11,987 nt of DNA from positions 1-11,987 of the forward strand of contig JAITKS010000327.1 in the NCBI GenBank assembly GCA_031278315.1, in the 5' to 3' direction. Positions 1 to 7,333 of the stretch are shown here, in pieces (the first letter of the stretch is position 1; each line of letters begins with the position of its first letter). The translations under genes and the position numbers were made by a program. The notes under the pieces were generated by a model. The model searched no databases and was not told where the DNA came from. It worked only from the letters and a program-made list of their open reading frames with translations. This DNA comes from Planctomycetaceae bacterium. Lineage in GTDB: Bacteria; Planctomycetota; Planctomycetia; Pirellulales; Thermoguttaceae.

Positions 1-153
1 CGTAAAGAATGGCGCGACGCCATGAAACAAGCTCACGAAAAACTTTTAGAGAAAATACCAAAATTACGGGAAATTCTCGAAAAAGATGAAAAACCGGAAA
101 CACCGGAAGAACGTGAAAGAAATAAACGTTATTGGGATTCGTTTGAAAAATAA
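1..153 (+). CDS. 3' end of a CDS, charged C-terminal tail, function unknown
   Basis: Frame 1 is open from the window edge to a TAA at 151-153 and gives 50 residues. The 5' part lies outside the window. The fragment is rich in Lys, Glu and Arg (for example KQAHEKLLEKIPKLREILEK) and reads as an amphipathic helix followed by a Pro/Glu stretch (EKPETPEERER) and the end YWDSFEK. Codon use (GAA, AAA, CGT, TTA) matches the neighbouring genes, which supports real coding. No catalytic motif is visible and I do not recognise the family. The gene ends about 45 bp before a dispersed 3'-end element at 198 and is convergent with the oxidoreductase gene at 524-1690. Confidence 0.7.
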   Translation, partial: RKEWRDAMKQAHEKLLEKIPKLREILEKDEKPETPEERERNKRYWDSFEK

Positions 154-197
154 CGAATAGAATTATTTTAACAACAACTATTTTTTGAAGGGACGTT

Positions 198-232
198 ATA
201 TACTTTTCACACTTTAAATTTCGGTTTTCGTT
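198..232 (+). repeat. Dispersed 3'-end element, copy A
   Basis: This copy begins ATATACTTTTCACACTTTAA and ends in TCGGTTTTCGTT. It is identical over 35 bp to the copy at 11869-11903 and shares its first 26 bp with the copy at 4732-4757. It lies 45 bp after the stop of the partial CDS and reads in the same direction. It could be a transcription-end or RNA-stability element, or one arm of a miniature inverted-repeat element; the sequence does not decide this. Confidence 0.75.
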
Positions 233-244
233 TTAAACTCAACT

Positions 245-442
245 CGCCCTGAAAGGGCAATCAGCATTAGCGTAGGGCAACGCCCTACGGAAAAAATATA
301 ACACACCAAAGCCCTGTAAGAGCAACAGCAAAAAAATTATTTATGATCTTTAGGCTTGCGCCCTTTCAGGGCTTAATTTCAAAGGTGAAACCATTACGTA
401 GGACGACTGCCCTACGCTAATGCTGATTGCCCTTTCAGGGCG
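245..442. repeat. Nested inverted repeat with GCCCTGAAAGGGC cores
   Basis: A 35-bp arm at 245-279 is the exact reverse complement of 408-442, with 128 bp between. Each arm carries the palindrome GCCCTGAAAGGGC (246-258 and, inverted, 429-441). A further inverted copy lies at 360-372 and a degenerate one at 311-323, so the structure is nested. A second small hairpin, CGTAGGGC-AAC-GCCCTACG, lies at 271-289. The element holds no ORF of note and no transposase. It resembles the REP-like palindromes seen in planctomycete and other environmental genomes (from memory). A single core copy recurs at 7175-7187. It sits between two convergent genes and may act on both transcripts as a strong hairpin. Confidence 0.85.
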
Positions 443-480
443 GATTTGCGGACAATATTTTAAATTAAAAAAAATAAAAA

Positions 481-507
481 ACGAATTTTAAAGTGTAATT
501 GGTATAT
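481..507 (-). repeat. Dispersed 3'-end element, copy B (diverged)
   Basis: Read on the minus strand this is ATATACCAATTACACTTTAAAATTCGT without the last bases, a diverged form of copy A that keeps ATATAC and ACTTTAAA. It lies 17 bp after the stop of the minus-strand oxidoreductase gene and points the same way as that gene. With copy A it brackets the nested palindrome at 245-442. Confidence 0.55.
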
Positions 508-523
508 TTGAATTACTTTGGTT

Positions 524-1690
524 TTATTTGATTTCTATCCACTTTTGTTCTTTTGCACTCTTTATGACGGCGTCGCAAACTTTTTGAGTTCTTGCTGCAA
601 TTCTCATATCAGGTTCAAATTTTGGTCCGCCGTCTAAACTGATTAAGAAATCAGCTAGACCATTTATAAACGTATGCTCATAACCTATTGTCGTTCCAGG
701 TACCCAATAGTTTTTCATATACGGATGCTCACTATTGGTAACTAAAATTTTCTGCCAACCAGTTAAATGATCTTCAATCTTTTTACCTGTACTAGGATCA
801 GCATACCTGAAAAATTCAATGTATTCAGGCTCCTCCAAATTGAAAAATATTGCACCGTTTTCGCCGTTTATTTCCATCGTACTGAAATTTTTTCGACCCC
901 TCGCATATCGGCTTGATTCAAAAGTTCCAATCGACCCGTTCTTAAATACCGCTAAAAACATACAAGCATCATCAATCGTAATTTTTTCCATTTCACCAGT
1001 ATCAGCATTTTTTCGCTCTTTGATAAAAATTTCAGTGTGCGCACAAACTTTAACAATAGGTCCATTTATCCATTCAGCTGTGTCTATCGAATGAGCAAGA
1101 AGATCACCCGTAACACCGCTGCCCGCAACTTTTGCAGATAATCTCCAAAGAGATGTCCCCCCTGCCGGTACTTTCTCACTGATTGTATAGTCTTGAAGAT
1201 ATACAGCACGATAATGAAAAGGACGTCCAACTCGTCCCTCGTCAACTATCTGCTTAAACAACGAAATAGCCGGCACACGGCGGTAATTAAACGATACCAT
1301 ATTTTTGACCCCAGCCTTTTCAACAGCTGTAACCATTTCTTCAGCTTCATCGTAATCCATCGCCATCGGTTTTTCACAGATAATTATTTTGCCCGCTTTA
1401 GCAGCAGCAAGAACCATATCTTTGTGCAGAAAATTCGGAGCAACAACATCAACTATATCGATATCTGATCGCTCAATTAATTTCTGCCAATCAGTTTCGA
1501 TAGATTCATAACCCCACATTTCTTGAAATTTTTTGAGTGCTGCCATGTCTTCCTCTCGACCATAACAAGCTTTCAAAACAGGCTCATAAGGCGTGTTGAA
1601 GAAATGATTGACTTGACAATAAGCATTCGAATGAGTCCGCCCCATAAATCCGCTGCCAAGCATACCAACATTAAGTTTCTTTTTCGACAT
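524..1690 (-). CDS. Gfo/Idh/MocA family NAD(P)-dependent oxidoreductase
   Basis: The product is 388 residues, usual for a family that oxidises or reduces sugars, inositols and their derivatives in the cytoplasm. The N-terminal Rossmann fold shows GMLGSGFMGRTHSNAY near residues 9-24. The family's EKP motif follows at 106-108 (ICEKPMAMD), and NYRR at 135-138. The C-terminal substrate domain carries GVTGDLLAHSIDTAEW at 192-207, where Asp196 and His200 match the usual active-site D-x3-H pattern. The ATG at 1690 was chosen because MSKKKLNVGMLGSG is a typical start. The frame stays open to a TTG at 1798, but those 36 residues are of low complexity and unlike the family. No Shine-Dalgarno sequence precedes the ATG; the leader is A/T only. 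The substrate cannot be read from the sequence. The gene is single and diverges from the helicase gene. Confidence 0.93.
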   Translation of the reverse strand: MSKKKLNVGMLGSGFMGRTHSNAYCQVNHFFNTPYEPVLKACYGREEDMAALKKFQEMWGYESIETDWQKLIERSDIDIVDVVAPNFLHKDMVLAAAKAGKIIICEKPMAMDYDEAEEMVTAVEKAGVKNMVSFNYRRVPAISLFKQIVDEGRVGRPFHYRAVYLQDYTISEKVPAGGTSLWRLSAKVAGSGVTGDLLAHSIDTAEWINGPIVKVCAHTEIFIKERKNADTGEMEKITIDDACMFLAVFKNGSIGTFESSRYARGRKNFSTMEINGENGAIFFNLEEPEYIEFFRYADPSTGKKIEDHLTGWQKILVTNSEHPYMKNYWVPGTTIGYEHTFINGLADFLISLDGGPKFEPDMRIAARTQKVCDAVIKSAKEQKWIEIK

Positions 1691-1815
1691 TTTAATTTTG
1701 AATTTGAATTTGTTGAATGTTACACGAAACGACAAATCAATAAATATCACACCAACGTTTCCAATCGCATGCCGATTGTAATTGGTGAAAGAGAACAAAT
1801 TAGAATTGATCTCAT

Positions 1816-1834
1816 AGATATAAATTGATTACAA
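1816..1834 (-). promoter_or_regulatory. 19-bp upstream motif, copy 1
   Basis: Minus strand TTGTAATCAATTTATATCT, 126 bp upstream of the oxidoreductase ATG and pointing towards it. It shares its core TTGTAATCAA and the ATCT end with the copy at 5229. The similarity to that copy runs on for ATGAGA, so the match reaches about 25 bp. Its function is unknown; a promoter element or regulator site is inferred only from recurrence and orientation. Confidence 0.5.
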
Positions 1835-1983
1835 AAAAAATATATTACTCTATACCGTTATGTTAATTTCTGTACAATAAATCGACTCGAAATTTTCAAT
1901 ATAGAGAATCTTGCTTTGATACAAATGCTTTTTTGTTGCAAATATTCAACCCAATAAAAAACATTCATCAAAAGAGGCGGGTA

Positions 1984-2002
1984 TTGTAATCAATTAGAAT
2001 CC
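1984..2002 (+). promoter_or_regulatory. 19-bp upstream motif, copy 2
   Basis: Plus strand TTGTAATCAATTAGAATCC, about 300 bp upstream of the helicase ATG and pointing towards it. The first 12 bases are identical to copies 1 and 3. Confidence 0.45.
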
Positions 2003-2304
2003 GAATAACAATATGCCGGTTACCCGCACGCTAACTGCACGTTACCCGCATCTCTGTTTTATACTCGGCTGCGGCTTTTTAAACATTTGTAATTTTCGTT
2101 ACAATAAATAAAATTACAATATTGAGACATAAGGCATGACGTCTCTACAGAATTTTTTCGTTTTTTTGGGATTATGAATTTTAGAATCAGCCTTATTTTC
2201 ACCTAATTTTTATAACAAAACGATTAAAATATTTTTTGCGAATTCGTCTGAAATATTACGGCGTTTTTTTGTACATTCTTAAAACAATTTATACTTTTAA
2301 ACTC

Positions 2305-4731
2305 ATGTTACAACGCGAAGATTTAGCTTTTATGTATTTGGAACAATTACCGTACGAACCTTATCCGTTTCAGGAAGAGGCGATACTTGGCTGGTTTTCA
2401 TCTGAACAAGGAGTGCTTGTTTCTGCGCCGACGGGTATGGGTAAAACTTTAATAGCTGAAGCCGGAATTTATGAGGCAATTAAATACGGCAAGAAAGCAT
2501 ATTATACGACACCGCTTATCGCATTGACCGAACAAAAATATCACGAGCTGCAAAATACCGTTGAACGATGGGGATACAATAAACATTATGTTGGTTTAAT
2601 AACAGGTAATCGTCGAGAAAATCCCGACGCACCGATATTAGTTGTTGTCGCCGAGATTTTGTTTAATCGTCTTCTATCCGCACAAGACCGGCGGGACATG
2701 ACATCTTTCGACGATGTAACAACAGTAGTAATGGATGAGTTTCATAATTTTTCTGATTACGATCGCGGAATGGTTTGGGAGTTTACTTTATATTTACTTC
2801 CGCCGCATGTTCGGACATTGTTGATTTCTGCTACAGTCGGCAACGCTTACGAGTTCGTTGCATGGCTTCGAGATAATTTGAAACGAAAATTGACTCTGAT
2901 TCAATCAACATTCCGCCGCATTCCATTGACATATAATTGGGTCGGCGATTTGCTGCTGACCGAGTTGCTCGAAACATTATGCAGAGGTAACGAGTCTGAA
3001 CGATTTACACCGGCATTAGTTTTTTGTTTTGACCGTAACGAATGTTGGCGAATCGCAGATGAGATACGAGGACGTGATCTCATTACGCAGGAAAATCAAA
3101 AAATTATTTCTGAAATACTTGACGGAATTGATTTGAGTCAAGGCGGCGGTCCGCACTTAAAACAATTATTACTACGCGGCGTCGGAATTCATCATGCCGG
3201 AATTTTGCCAAAATACCGATACCTGACAGAGACTTTATTTCAGCGAAAATTATTGTCATATTGTATTTGTACGGAAACTCTTGCAGCTGGAATAAATTTG
3301 CCCGCACGGTCGGTTATTCTGCCTACAATCTTGAAAGGTAAATCGGGAGAAAAGAAAATAATCGAATCAAGCAGTGCACATCAAATTTTCGGACGTGCCG
3401 GACGGCCTCAATATGATACGCAAGGTTTCATCTATGCGCTTGCTCACGAAGATGACGTAAAAATTTCGCGATGGAAAGCAAAATATGATCAAATTCCAGA
3501 CGATGTAAAAGACCCGAAATTACGCGAAATGAAAAAGAAGTTAAAAAAGAAAATGCCGACACGGCGCACAACAGAACAATATTGGAATGAATCTCAATTC
3601 GATAAATTACGTGAGATGCCGCCTCAAGGATTGACGAGTCGAGGCGACATGCCGTGGCGGTTACTCGCACATATCATTTCATTGGATCATAATATTGAAC
3701 CGATTCGTAGTGTGGTGCGAAAACGTCTAATGGGAATAAAAAGATTAAACGAAGGAATTAAAAAACTCGACATGATGTTAATAACATTATGGCAAGGCGG
3801 ATTTATTCTACTCGACCCAATTCCAAAATTAGAAAATAACAGCGAAAAAAATAATTGTAACGAAAATACCGAAAAGAATGAAACAATTAAAATTTCAAAC
3901 AAATTCATATCACAAAAAACAGAAAATAACTTTGTGAATAAGAGTCAAAATAAAGGTCAAAGTGATCGTAATAATACTAGTGAAAATAGTGAAAATGAAA
4001 TCAATAAGGAGAATGAATTTCAATTTGCGTATCCGATGGAGCGTTTATCGTTATTGATTAAGTTAAGAAGTGTGAATCCGATTTATGGTCTTTTTCTTTT
4101 GCGTCATTTAGGATTGGCAGATACGGCGGAACGTTATCAAGTGTTTGAAAGTTTACTTGAAATTCCGCAAGCAGTCGGCTGCTTGGTACGAGTTCCAAAA
4201 CCAGACGAGTTGCCCAATGGACCGCTTGCGGTAAAACGATTGGATGCAATGTTATTGTCGATGGGTCTAGTAACGGTAGAGGAACTCGTTCCAAAAACAG
4301 AGGCGGAAGAAGCAGAAGAACGGGAACGGCGGCGGCATTTTGCAGGCTGGGCGGAAGAACGGGTTTACGTGATTTCATTAGCCGAAAAACTAATGAGACT
4401 TTTTTTATTTGAATATCCGTCTGTCGAAGTAAAAATAAATCCTGTTTGGGCTGCCGGTGAACTAATGTTAGATTTCAATGGTGATTTTAACAAATATATT
4501 ATCGCAAAATCATTACAAAAACAGGAAGGTATTATCTTCAGACATCTACTAAGATTGATACTTTTATTAGGTGAATTTAAAGAACTTGAAACCGATGATT
4601 ATAACTTTGATCAATGGCAATCAGATTTATCAGAAATGATCGAAGGTTTAACAAACTGCTGCATAAAAGTTGACCCAAAAAGTACAGAAGAATTTTTATC
4701 AAAAATAGAAACATCTGCTGATTCATTGTAG
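2305..4731 (+). CDS. Ski2-like DExH-box ATP-dependent helicase
   Basis: The 808-residue product has a complete superfamily 2 helicase core. Visible motifs are Walker A APTGMGKT at 41-48, motif Ia TTPLIAL at 68-74, the Walker B box DEFH at 144-147, SAT at 175-177, motif V TETLAAGINLP at 323-333, and motif VI QIFGRAGRPQYDTQG at 360-374 with arginine fingers Arg364 and Arg367. DExH with QxxGRAGR points to the Ski2/Mtr4/Hel308 group. Near the C-terminus, EGIIFRHLLRLILLLGEF (741-758) resembles the DSHCT domain of Ski2-like RNA helicases. An Asn/Glu/Lys-rich insert at about 508-572 separates the core from this part. It probably unwinds RNA, or structured nucleic acid, in the cytoplasm; its target is unknown. 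The frame opens at a TTG at 2236, but the ATG at 2305 gives the better start; an ATG at 2332 is also possible. No Shine-Dalgarno sequence is seen. The 3'-end element starts at the base after the TAG. Confidence 0.93.
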   Translation: MLQREDLAFMYLEQLPYEPYPFQEEAILGWFSSEQGVLVSAPTGMGKTLIAEAGIYEAIKYGKKAYYTTPLIALTEQKYHELQNTVERWGYNKHYVGLITGNRRENPDAPILVVVAEILFNRLLSAQDRRDMTSFDDVTTVVMDEFHNFSDYDRGMVWEFTLYLLPPHVRTLLISATVGNAYEFVAWLRDNLKRKLTLIQSTFRRIPLTYNWVGDLLLTELLETLCRGNESERFTPALVFCFDRNECWRIADEIRGRDLITQENQKIISEILDGIDLSQGGGPHLKQLLLRGVGIHHAGILPKYRYLTETLFQRKLLSYCICTETLAAGINLPARSVILPTILKGKSGEKKIIESSSAHQIFGRAGRPQYDTQGFIYALAHEDDVKISRWKAKYDQIPDDVKDPKLREMKKKLKKKMPTRRTTEQYWNESQFDKLREMPPQGLTSRGDMPWRLLAHIISLDHNIEPIRSVVRKRLMGIKRLNEGIKKLDMMLITLWQGGFILLDPIPKLENNSEKNNCNENTEKNETIKISNKFISQKTENNFVNKSQNKGQSDRNNTSENSENEINKENEFQFAYPMERLSLLIKLRSVNPIYGLFLLRHLGLADTAERYQVFESLLEIPQAVGCLVRVPKPDELPNGPLAVKRLDAMLLSMGLVTVEELVPKTEAEEAEERERRRHFAGWAEERVYVISLAEKLMRLFLFEYPSVEVKINPVWAAGELMLDFNGDFNKYIIAKSLQKQEGIIFRHLLRLILLLGEFKELETDDYNFDQWQSDLSEMIEGLTNCCIKVDPKSTEEFLSKIETSADSL
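3826..4020 (+). repeat. Low-complexity Asn-rich insert inside the helicase gene
   Basis: About 65 codons, mostly AAT, AAC, GAA, AAA and AGT, encode a disordered stretch such as ENNSEKNNCNENTEKNE. The frame is kept on both sides and conserved-looking sequence resumes at QFAYPMERLSLL. It reads as a flexible linker that grew within the gene, between the helicase core and the C-terminal helical part, and not as a frameshift. Confidence 0.7.
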
Positions 4732-4781
4732 ATATACTTTTCACACTTTAAATTTCGTTTTTTATTTTTTATAACGAAAAA
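4732..4781 (+). repeat. Dispersed 3'-end element, copy C, with hairpin
   Basis: ATATACTTTTCACACTTTAA starts directly after the helicase stop and is identical to copies A and D for 26 bp. It runs into a T-rich stretch with TTTCGTT (4753-4759) and AACGAAA (4773-4779) able to pair. This could end transcription of the helicase gene, but it is not a classic GC stem with a T-run. Confidence 0.6.
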
Positions 4782-5228
4782 GATTAACCATTCACGCATA
4801 AAAATAAATCAGCCCGCAAAGATAATTTAATTAAACTGTTCGTACTTTAATTTAAATTTCGATTCGGGACGCTTGCTTGCTCTTACCGATTTGAAATCAG
4901 GTTTTACTGAAAATAATTGTAATTGTATCGCCGAATTTTATTGCACGATGCGTATAATGCCTGAAATATGTGATTGGTATAATTCTTAAAAATCTTGAAA
5001 TCCGTATAATCGTTAAAGACGTAAAAAAAAATTGCACATTACACGTTTTCAACTTGTAGATACAATATTTTGATAATAAATATAACCGATAACTATTGAG
5101 ATAATTCTTATTAAATTGGAGTTGTTTCCGAATTTTCGTAACAGAAATAATCTGTTTACCGAATGTAAAATTAAAAGAATGTAAAAATTAAAAAAGACAC
5201 CAAATTTGTTGACTGTTTAACCAAAACT
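4782..5228. other. AT-rich intergenic region, no gene seen
   Basis: I saw no plausible coding frame or RNA gene here. The one structure is a near-tandem duplication of GAATGTAAAATTAAAA at 5161-5176, repeated with small changes from 5177 to about 5196. The region must carry the promoter for the coiled-coil gene at 5248. Confidence 0.4.
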
Positions 5229-5247
5229 TTGTAATCAATTAAAATCT
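5229..5247 (+). promoter_or_regulatory. 19-bp upstream motif, copy 3, abutting the start codon
   Basis: TTGTAATCAATTAAAATCT ends directly before the ATG at 5248, so it fills the place where a ribosome binding site would be. The position argues against a plain -35 box and leaves a leaderless promoter end, an operator or a translation element as options. It is the closest match to copy 1. Confidence 0.5.
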
Positions 5248-6909
5248 ATGAGAAATTTACAATTTATTAACGTTTATGCGGTTTGTGCTACGATCATTGC
5301 ACTTACAGTGATCATTCTACTTATAGTAGATTATAATAAAGACAAAAAAATTGCCGCTGAACTCGCTTCGGCAAAATCATCTGCCGAAGAAGCAAATAAA
5401 AAAAGTCAAACCGCAACTGAGGAATTACTTGTAGTAAAAGAATTAATTGACTCGTCATACGGTCAAGTTGATGTCGCAAGAATTAAAGACGAACACGGCA
5501 ACGATATGAAAAAATACGTACCCGATATAGCCGATTCACACAATTATAGATTCGCTCTTAGTAAACTCTACGATGAACTCGATGCAAGTAAAAAAAATCA
5601 TGAAGAAACTAAATTAAATTATAAACAGCTTGAAGCAAATTATAAAAATCTGCAAAAACTCTATGACACTATCATTACCAAACACGATTCCGAACGCACG
5701 AAAGCAATTGCGGATCTCGAACAACAACGTGTTGAATTTAAAAATACACTTAATACTTTCAGTACACAAATAACTAATCTTGAAGGTGAAAAAATTGCTA
5801 TTCAAACTAAAGCCGATCAAGATATCAAAACCGCTAACGATACCGCATCTAACGAGCGTAAACGTGCCGAAAACGCTGAAAAACTTTGCAGCGAATTAGG
5901 ATCAAAATTACAACAATTACTTCGTCCAATATTTGATCGTCCAGACGGCGTAGTTGAAATCGTTGACCTAAATACACGAGCTGTTGTTGTCGATATCGGA
6001 TACGCTGACGGAGTAGAATCAAAAATGACATTCAGCGTTTATGATTCAAAAATTGCAGGTATTTCATACGATTCTAGTTTGTATGGTGATTCTCCTGTAC
6101 TTTGTGAAGCATGTAAACGTAATGTCAAATTACACGCAAGTAAAGCAAGTATTGAAATCACTAAAATTCTTGGACCTCATAAATCGGAAGCGCGAATTAT
6201 AGTCGATCAATTGGTCAATCCGATTTTAGTCGGCGATGTGATTCATTCGCCGATTTGGGATCGCGGTCAGAAATTGCGAATTGCACTCGGTGCAGGAATG
6301 TTCCTACCCGAAGTAGGTAATCCCGCAAGTGACCCGTCTCTCGGAAGTCTTGTTGATATTAAAAACATGATTATTGAATGCGGCGGAACCGTCGATAGCT
6401 ATATCTCAGACGGCAGAAGTGACAGCAATACGAAACGCGGTGAAATCATCGGATTAGATAATATTACAGCAGATACTTCGTTTATCGTAATAGGAACCAC
6501 TAAAGAAAATGAACAAGAAAACGAAATAATGATCGCACAAGATACAATGAGAAAGAAAGCAAGAGCATTAGCAGTAAAAGAAATTTCACTGAAAGAATTA
6601 ATGCTTAAATTAGGATGGCGAAATCCAACGCCGCTGCGAGACTACGGAACCGAAGCAAACGAATACGACTTGAAAATTAAACCCGAAGGAGGACAACCTC
6701 GATCAACAGGAATTGTTTCACCAATTTACGATAAACCAAATTATTCCGCAGGGGTCTCGCTTAATGATAGAACAAAAAATATTTCAACTGGTAAAGTGTC
6801 AGATTTATATTTAAACAATCCGTCGAAATCATTATCAACAGGAAATGTTTCTGATTTATTCAGAACAAGAAGAAAACCAAATTCAGAATTTACACCGCGT
6901 AATCCATAA
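5248..6909 (+). CDS. Membrane-anchored coiled-coil protein, function unknown
   Basis: The 553-residue product begins with a hydrophobic helix at about 9-27 (VYAVCATIIALTVIILLIV), probably an uncleaved inner-membrane anchor. Residues about 30-225 are Lys/Glu/Ala-rich with coiled-coil character. A globular part follows at about 232-418. It starts with GVVEIVDLNTRAVVVDIGYADGV, has a CxxC pair at 286-289, then ILGPHKSEARI (307-317) and VGDVIHSPIWDRGQ (328-341). It ends in a stretch with IIECGGTVDSYIS and SFIVIG that looks like a small alpha/beta domain, perhaps BRCT-like. The tail repeats STG-x-VSDL(Y/F) at 513-521 and 530-537. I recall similar proteins as planctomycete conserved hypotheticals, without a known role. 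The ATG at 5248 is supported by the membrane helix right after it. Codon use is strongly A-rich. A structural role across the cell envelope is a guess. Confidence 0.88.
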   Translation: MRNLQFINVYAVCATIIALTVIILLIVDYNKDKKIAAELASAKSSAEEANKKSQTATEELLVVKELIDSSYGQVDVARIKDEHGNDMKKYVPDIADSHNYRFALSKLYDELDASKKNHEETKLNYKQLEANYKNLQKLYDTIITKHDSERTKAIADLEQQRVEFKNTLNTFSTQITNLEGEKIAIQTKADQDIKTANDTASNERKRAENAEKLCSELGSKLQQLLRPIFDRPDGVVEIVDLNTRAVVVDIGYADGVESKMTFSVYDSKIAGISYDSSLYGDSPVLCEACKRNVKLHASKASIEITKILGPHKSEARIIVDQLVNPILVGDVIHSPIWDRGQKLRIALGAGMFLPEVGNPASDPSLGSLVDIKNMIIECGGTVDSYISDGRSDSNTKRGEIIGLDNITADTSFIVIGTTKENEQENEIMIAQDTMRKKARALAVKEISLKELMLKLGWRNPTPLRDYGTEANEYDLKIKPEGGQPRSTGIVSPIYDKPNYSAGVSLNDRTKNISTGKVSDLYLNNPSKSLSTGNVSDLFRTRRKPNSEFTPRNP

Positions 6910-6916
6910 AAGATAA

Positions 6917-6950
6917 CAAAACATTATATCAAAACATTATATCAAAACAT
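6917..6950. repeat. 13-bp tandem duplication, about 2.6 copies
   Basis: CAAAACATTATAT occurs at 6917-6929 and 6930-6942 and begins again at 6943-6950. It starts 7 bp after the coiled-coil gene stop. Confidence 0.85.
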
Positions 6951-6985
6951 CAATAGAGATTGTCCTAAAGTGGTTGTTCTGAGAG

Positions 6986-7038
6986 ATGAAAAGCAGCAAG
7001 CAGCTCGTTGTCAAAGGCGGGTTGTTTGTTGCTTTCAT
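6986..7038. repeat. Imperfect inverted repeat, hairpin
   Basis: ATGAAAAGCAGCAA at 6986-6999 pairs with TTGTTGCTTTCAT at 7026-7038 with one bulge and one mismatch, around a 26-base loop. It lies about 75 bp after the coiled-coil gene and could help end or protect that transcript. There is no T-run directly after it. Confidence 0.5.
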
Positions 7039-7120
7039 GATAAAAAATATTCGAATATTCCAGTAGAATTTTTTGTTACAATAATTTTGGTTTTTTAATT
7101 TGTTCCGATTTTTTTATTAA

Positions 7121-7147
7121 CCACAGAGAACACTGAGAAATATGATT
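7121..7147 (+). repeat. CCACAGAG dispersed repeat, short form
   Basis: CCACAGAGAACACTGAGAAA followed by TATGATT. The reverse complement of the window's last 35 bp has the same start and the same AAATATGATTT end but one more 9-bp unit inside. Repeats of this ccacagag type are found in many bacterial genomes (general knowledge); no function is known to me. Confidence 0.75.
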
Positions 7148-7174
7148 TTGTAATTTTAAGGATTAATCAAATCA

Positions 7175-7187
7175 GCCCTGAAAGGGC
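7175..7187. repeat. Single GCCCTGAAAGGGC palindrome
   Basis: A perfect 5-bp stem with a GAA loop, the same core as in the nested element at 245-442. The flank GAAGTGATTAGCG also resembles that element's CATTAGCG flank. It is a solitary copy. Confidence 0.7.
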
Positions 7188-7237
7188 GAAGTGATTAGCG
7201 ATTCGAATTTAGATTCGGTGATAATCTCCGCATGCGA

Positions 7238-7312
7238 ACTAACCACTAACCACTAACCACTAACCACTAACCACTAACCACTAACCACTAACCACTAACC
7301 ACTAACCACTAA
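7238..7312. repeat. Heptamer tandem array (ACTAACC), 10.7 copies
   Basis: ACTAACC repeats without error for 75 bp, ten full units plus ACTAA. On the other strand the unit is TTAGTGG, close in look to a telomere repeat but not one. It starts 22 bp beyond the stop of the minus-strand gene at 7334, so it would be transcribed as that gene's 3' end. Perfect units suggest recent growth by slippage and copy number that may vary between strains. Confidence 0.95.
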
Positions 7313-7333
7313 TTGATAATTTTCATCAGACCA

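Larger units (their letters stand above)
1691..2304. other. Divergent intergenic region
   Basis: This 614-bp gap must hold the promoters of both the oxidoreductase (minus) and the helicase (plus). It contains two copies of the 19-bp TTGTAATCAATT motif, one facing each gene. GTTACCCGCA is repeated at 2019-2028 and 2041-2050 (spacing 22 bp), with a near-inverse GCGGGTA at 1978-1984. The inverted pair TTGTAA-N6-TTACAA lies at about 2087-2104. I saw no convincing ORF or RNA gene. I cannot place -35/-10 boxes with confidence. Confidence 0.5.

Noticed and set aside
245..442. Insertion sequence
   Set aside because: There are inverted repeats but no transposase frame; at most a non-autonomous element.
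1691..1798. N-terminal extension of the oxidoreductase to a TTG at 1798
   Set aside because: The 36 extra residues are low complexity and precede a textbook Rossmann start at MSKKKLNVGMLGSG.
2236..2304. Helicase start at the TTG at 2236
   Set aside because: The 23 added residues (MRIRLKYYGVFLYILKTIYT...) look like translated AT-rich spacer; the ATG at 2305 is better.
7238..7312. CRISPR array
   Set aside because: The units are 7 bp and directly adjacent with no spacers; this is a simple tandem repeat.
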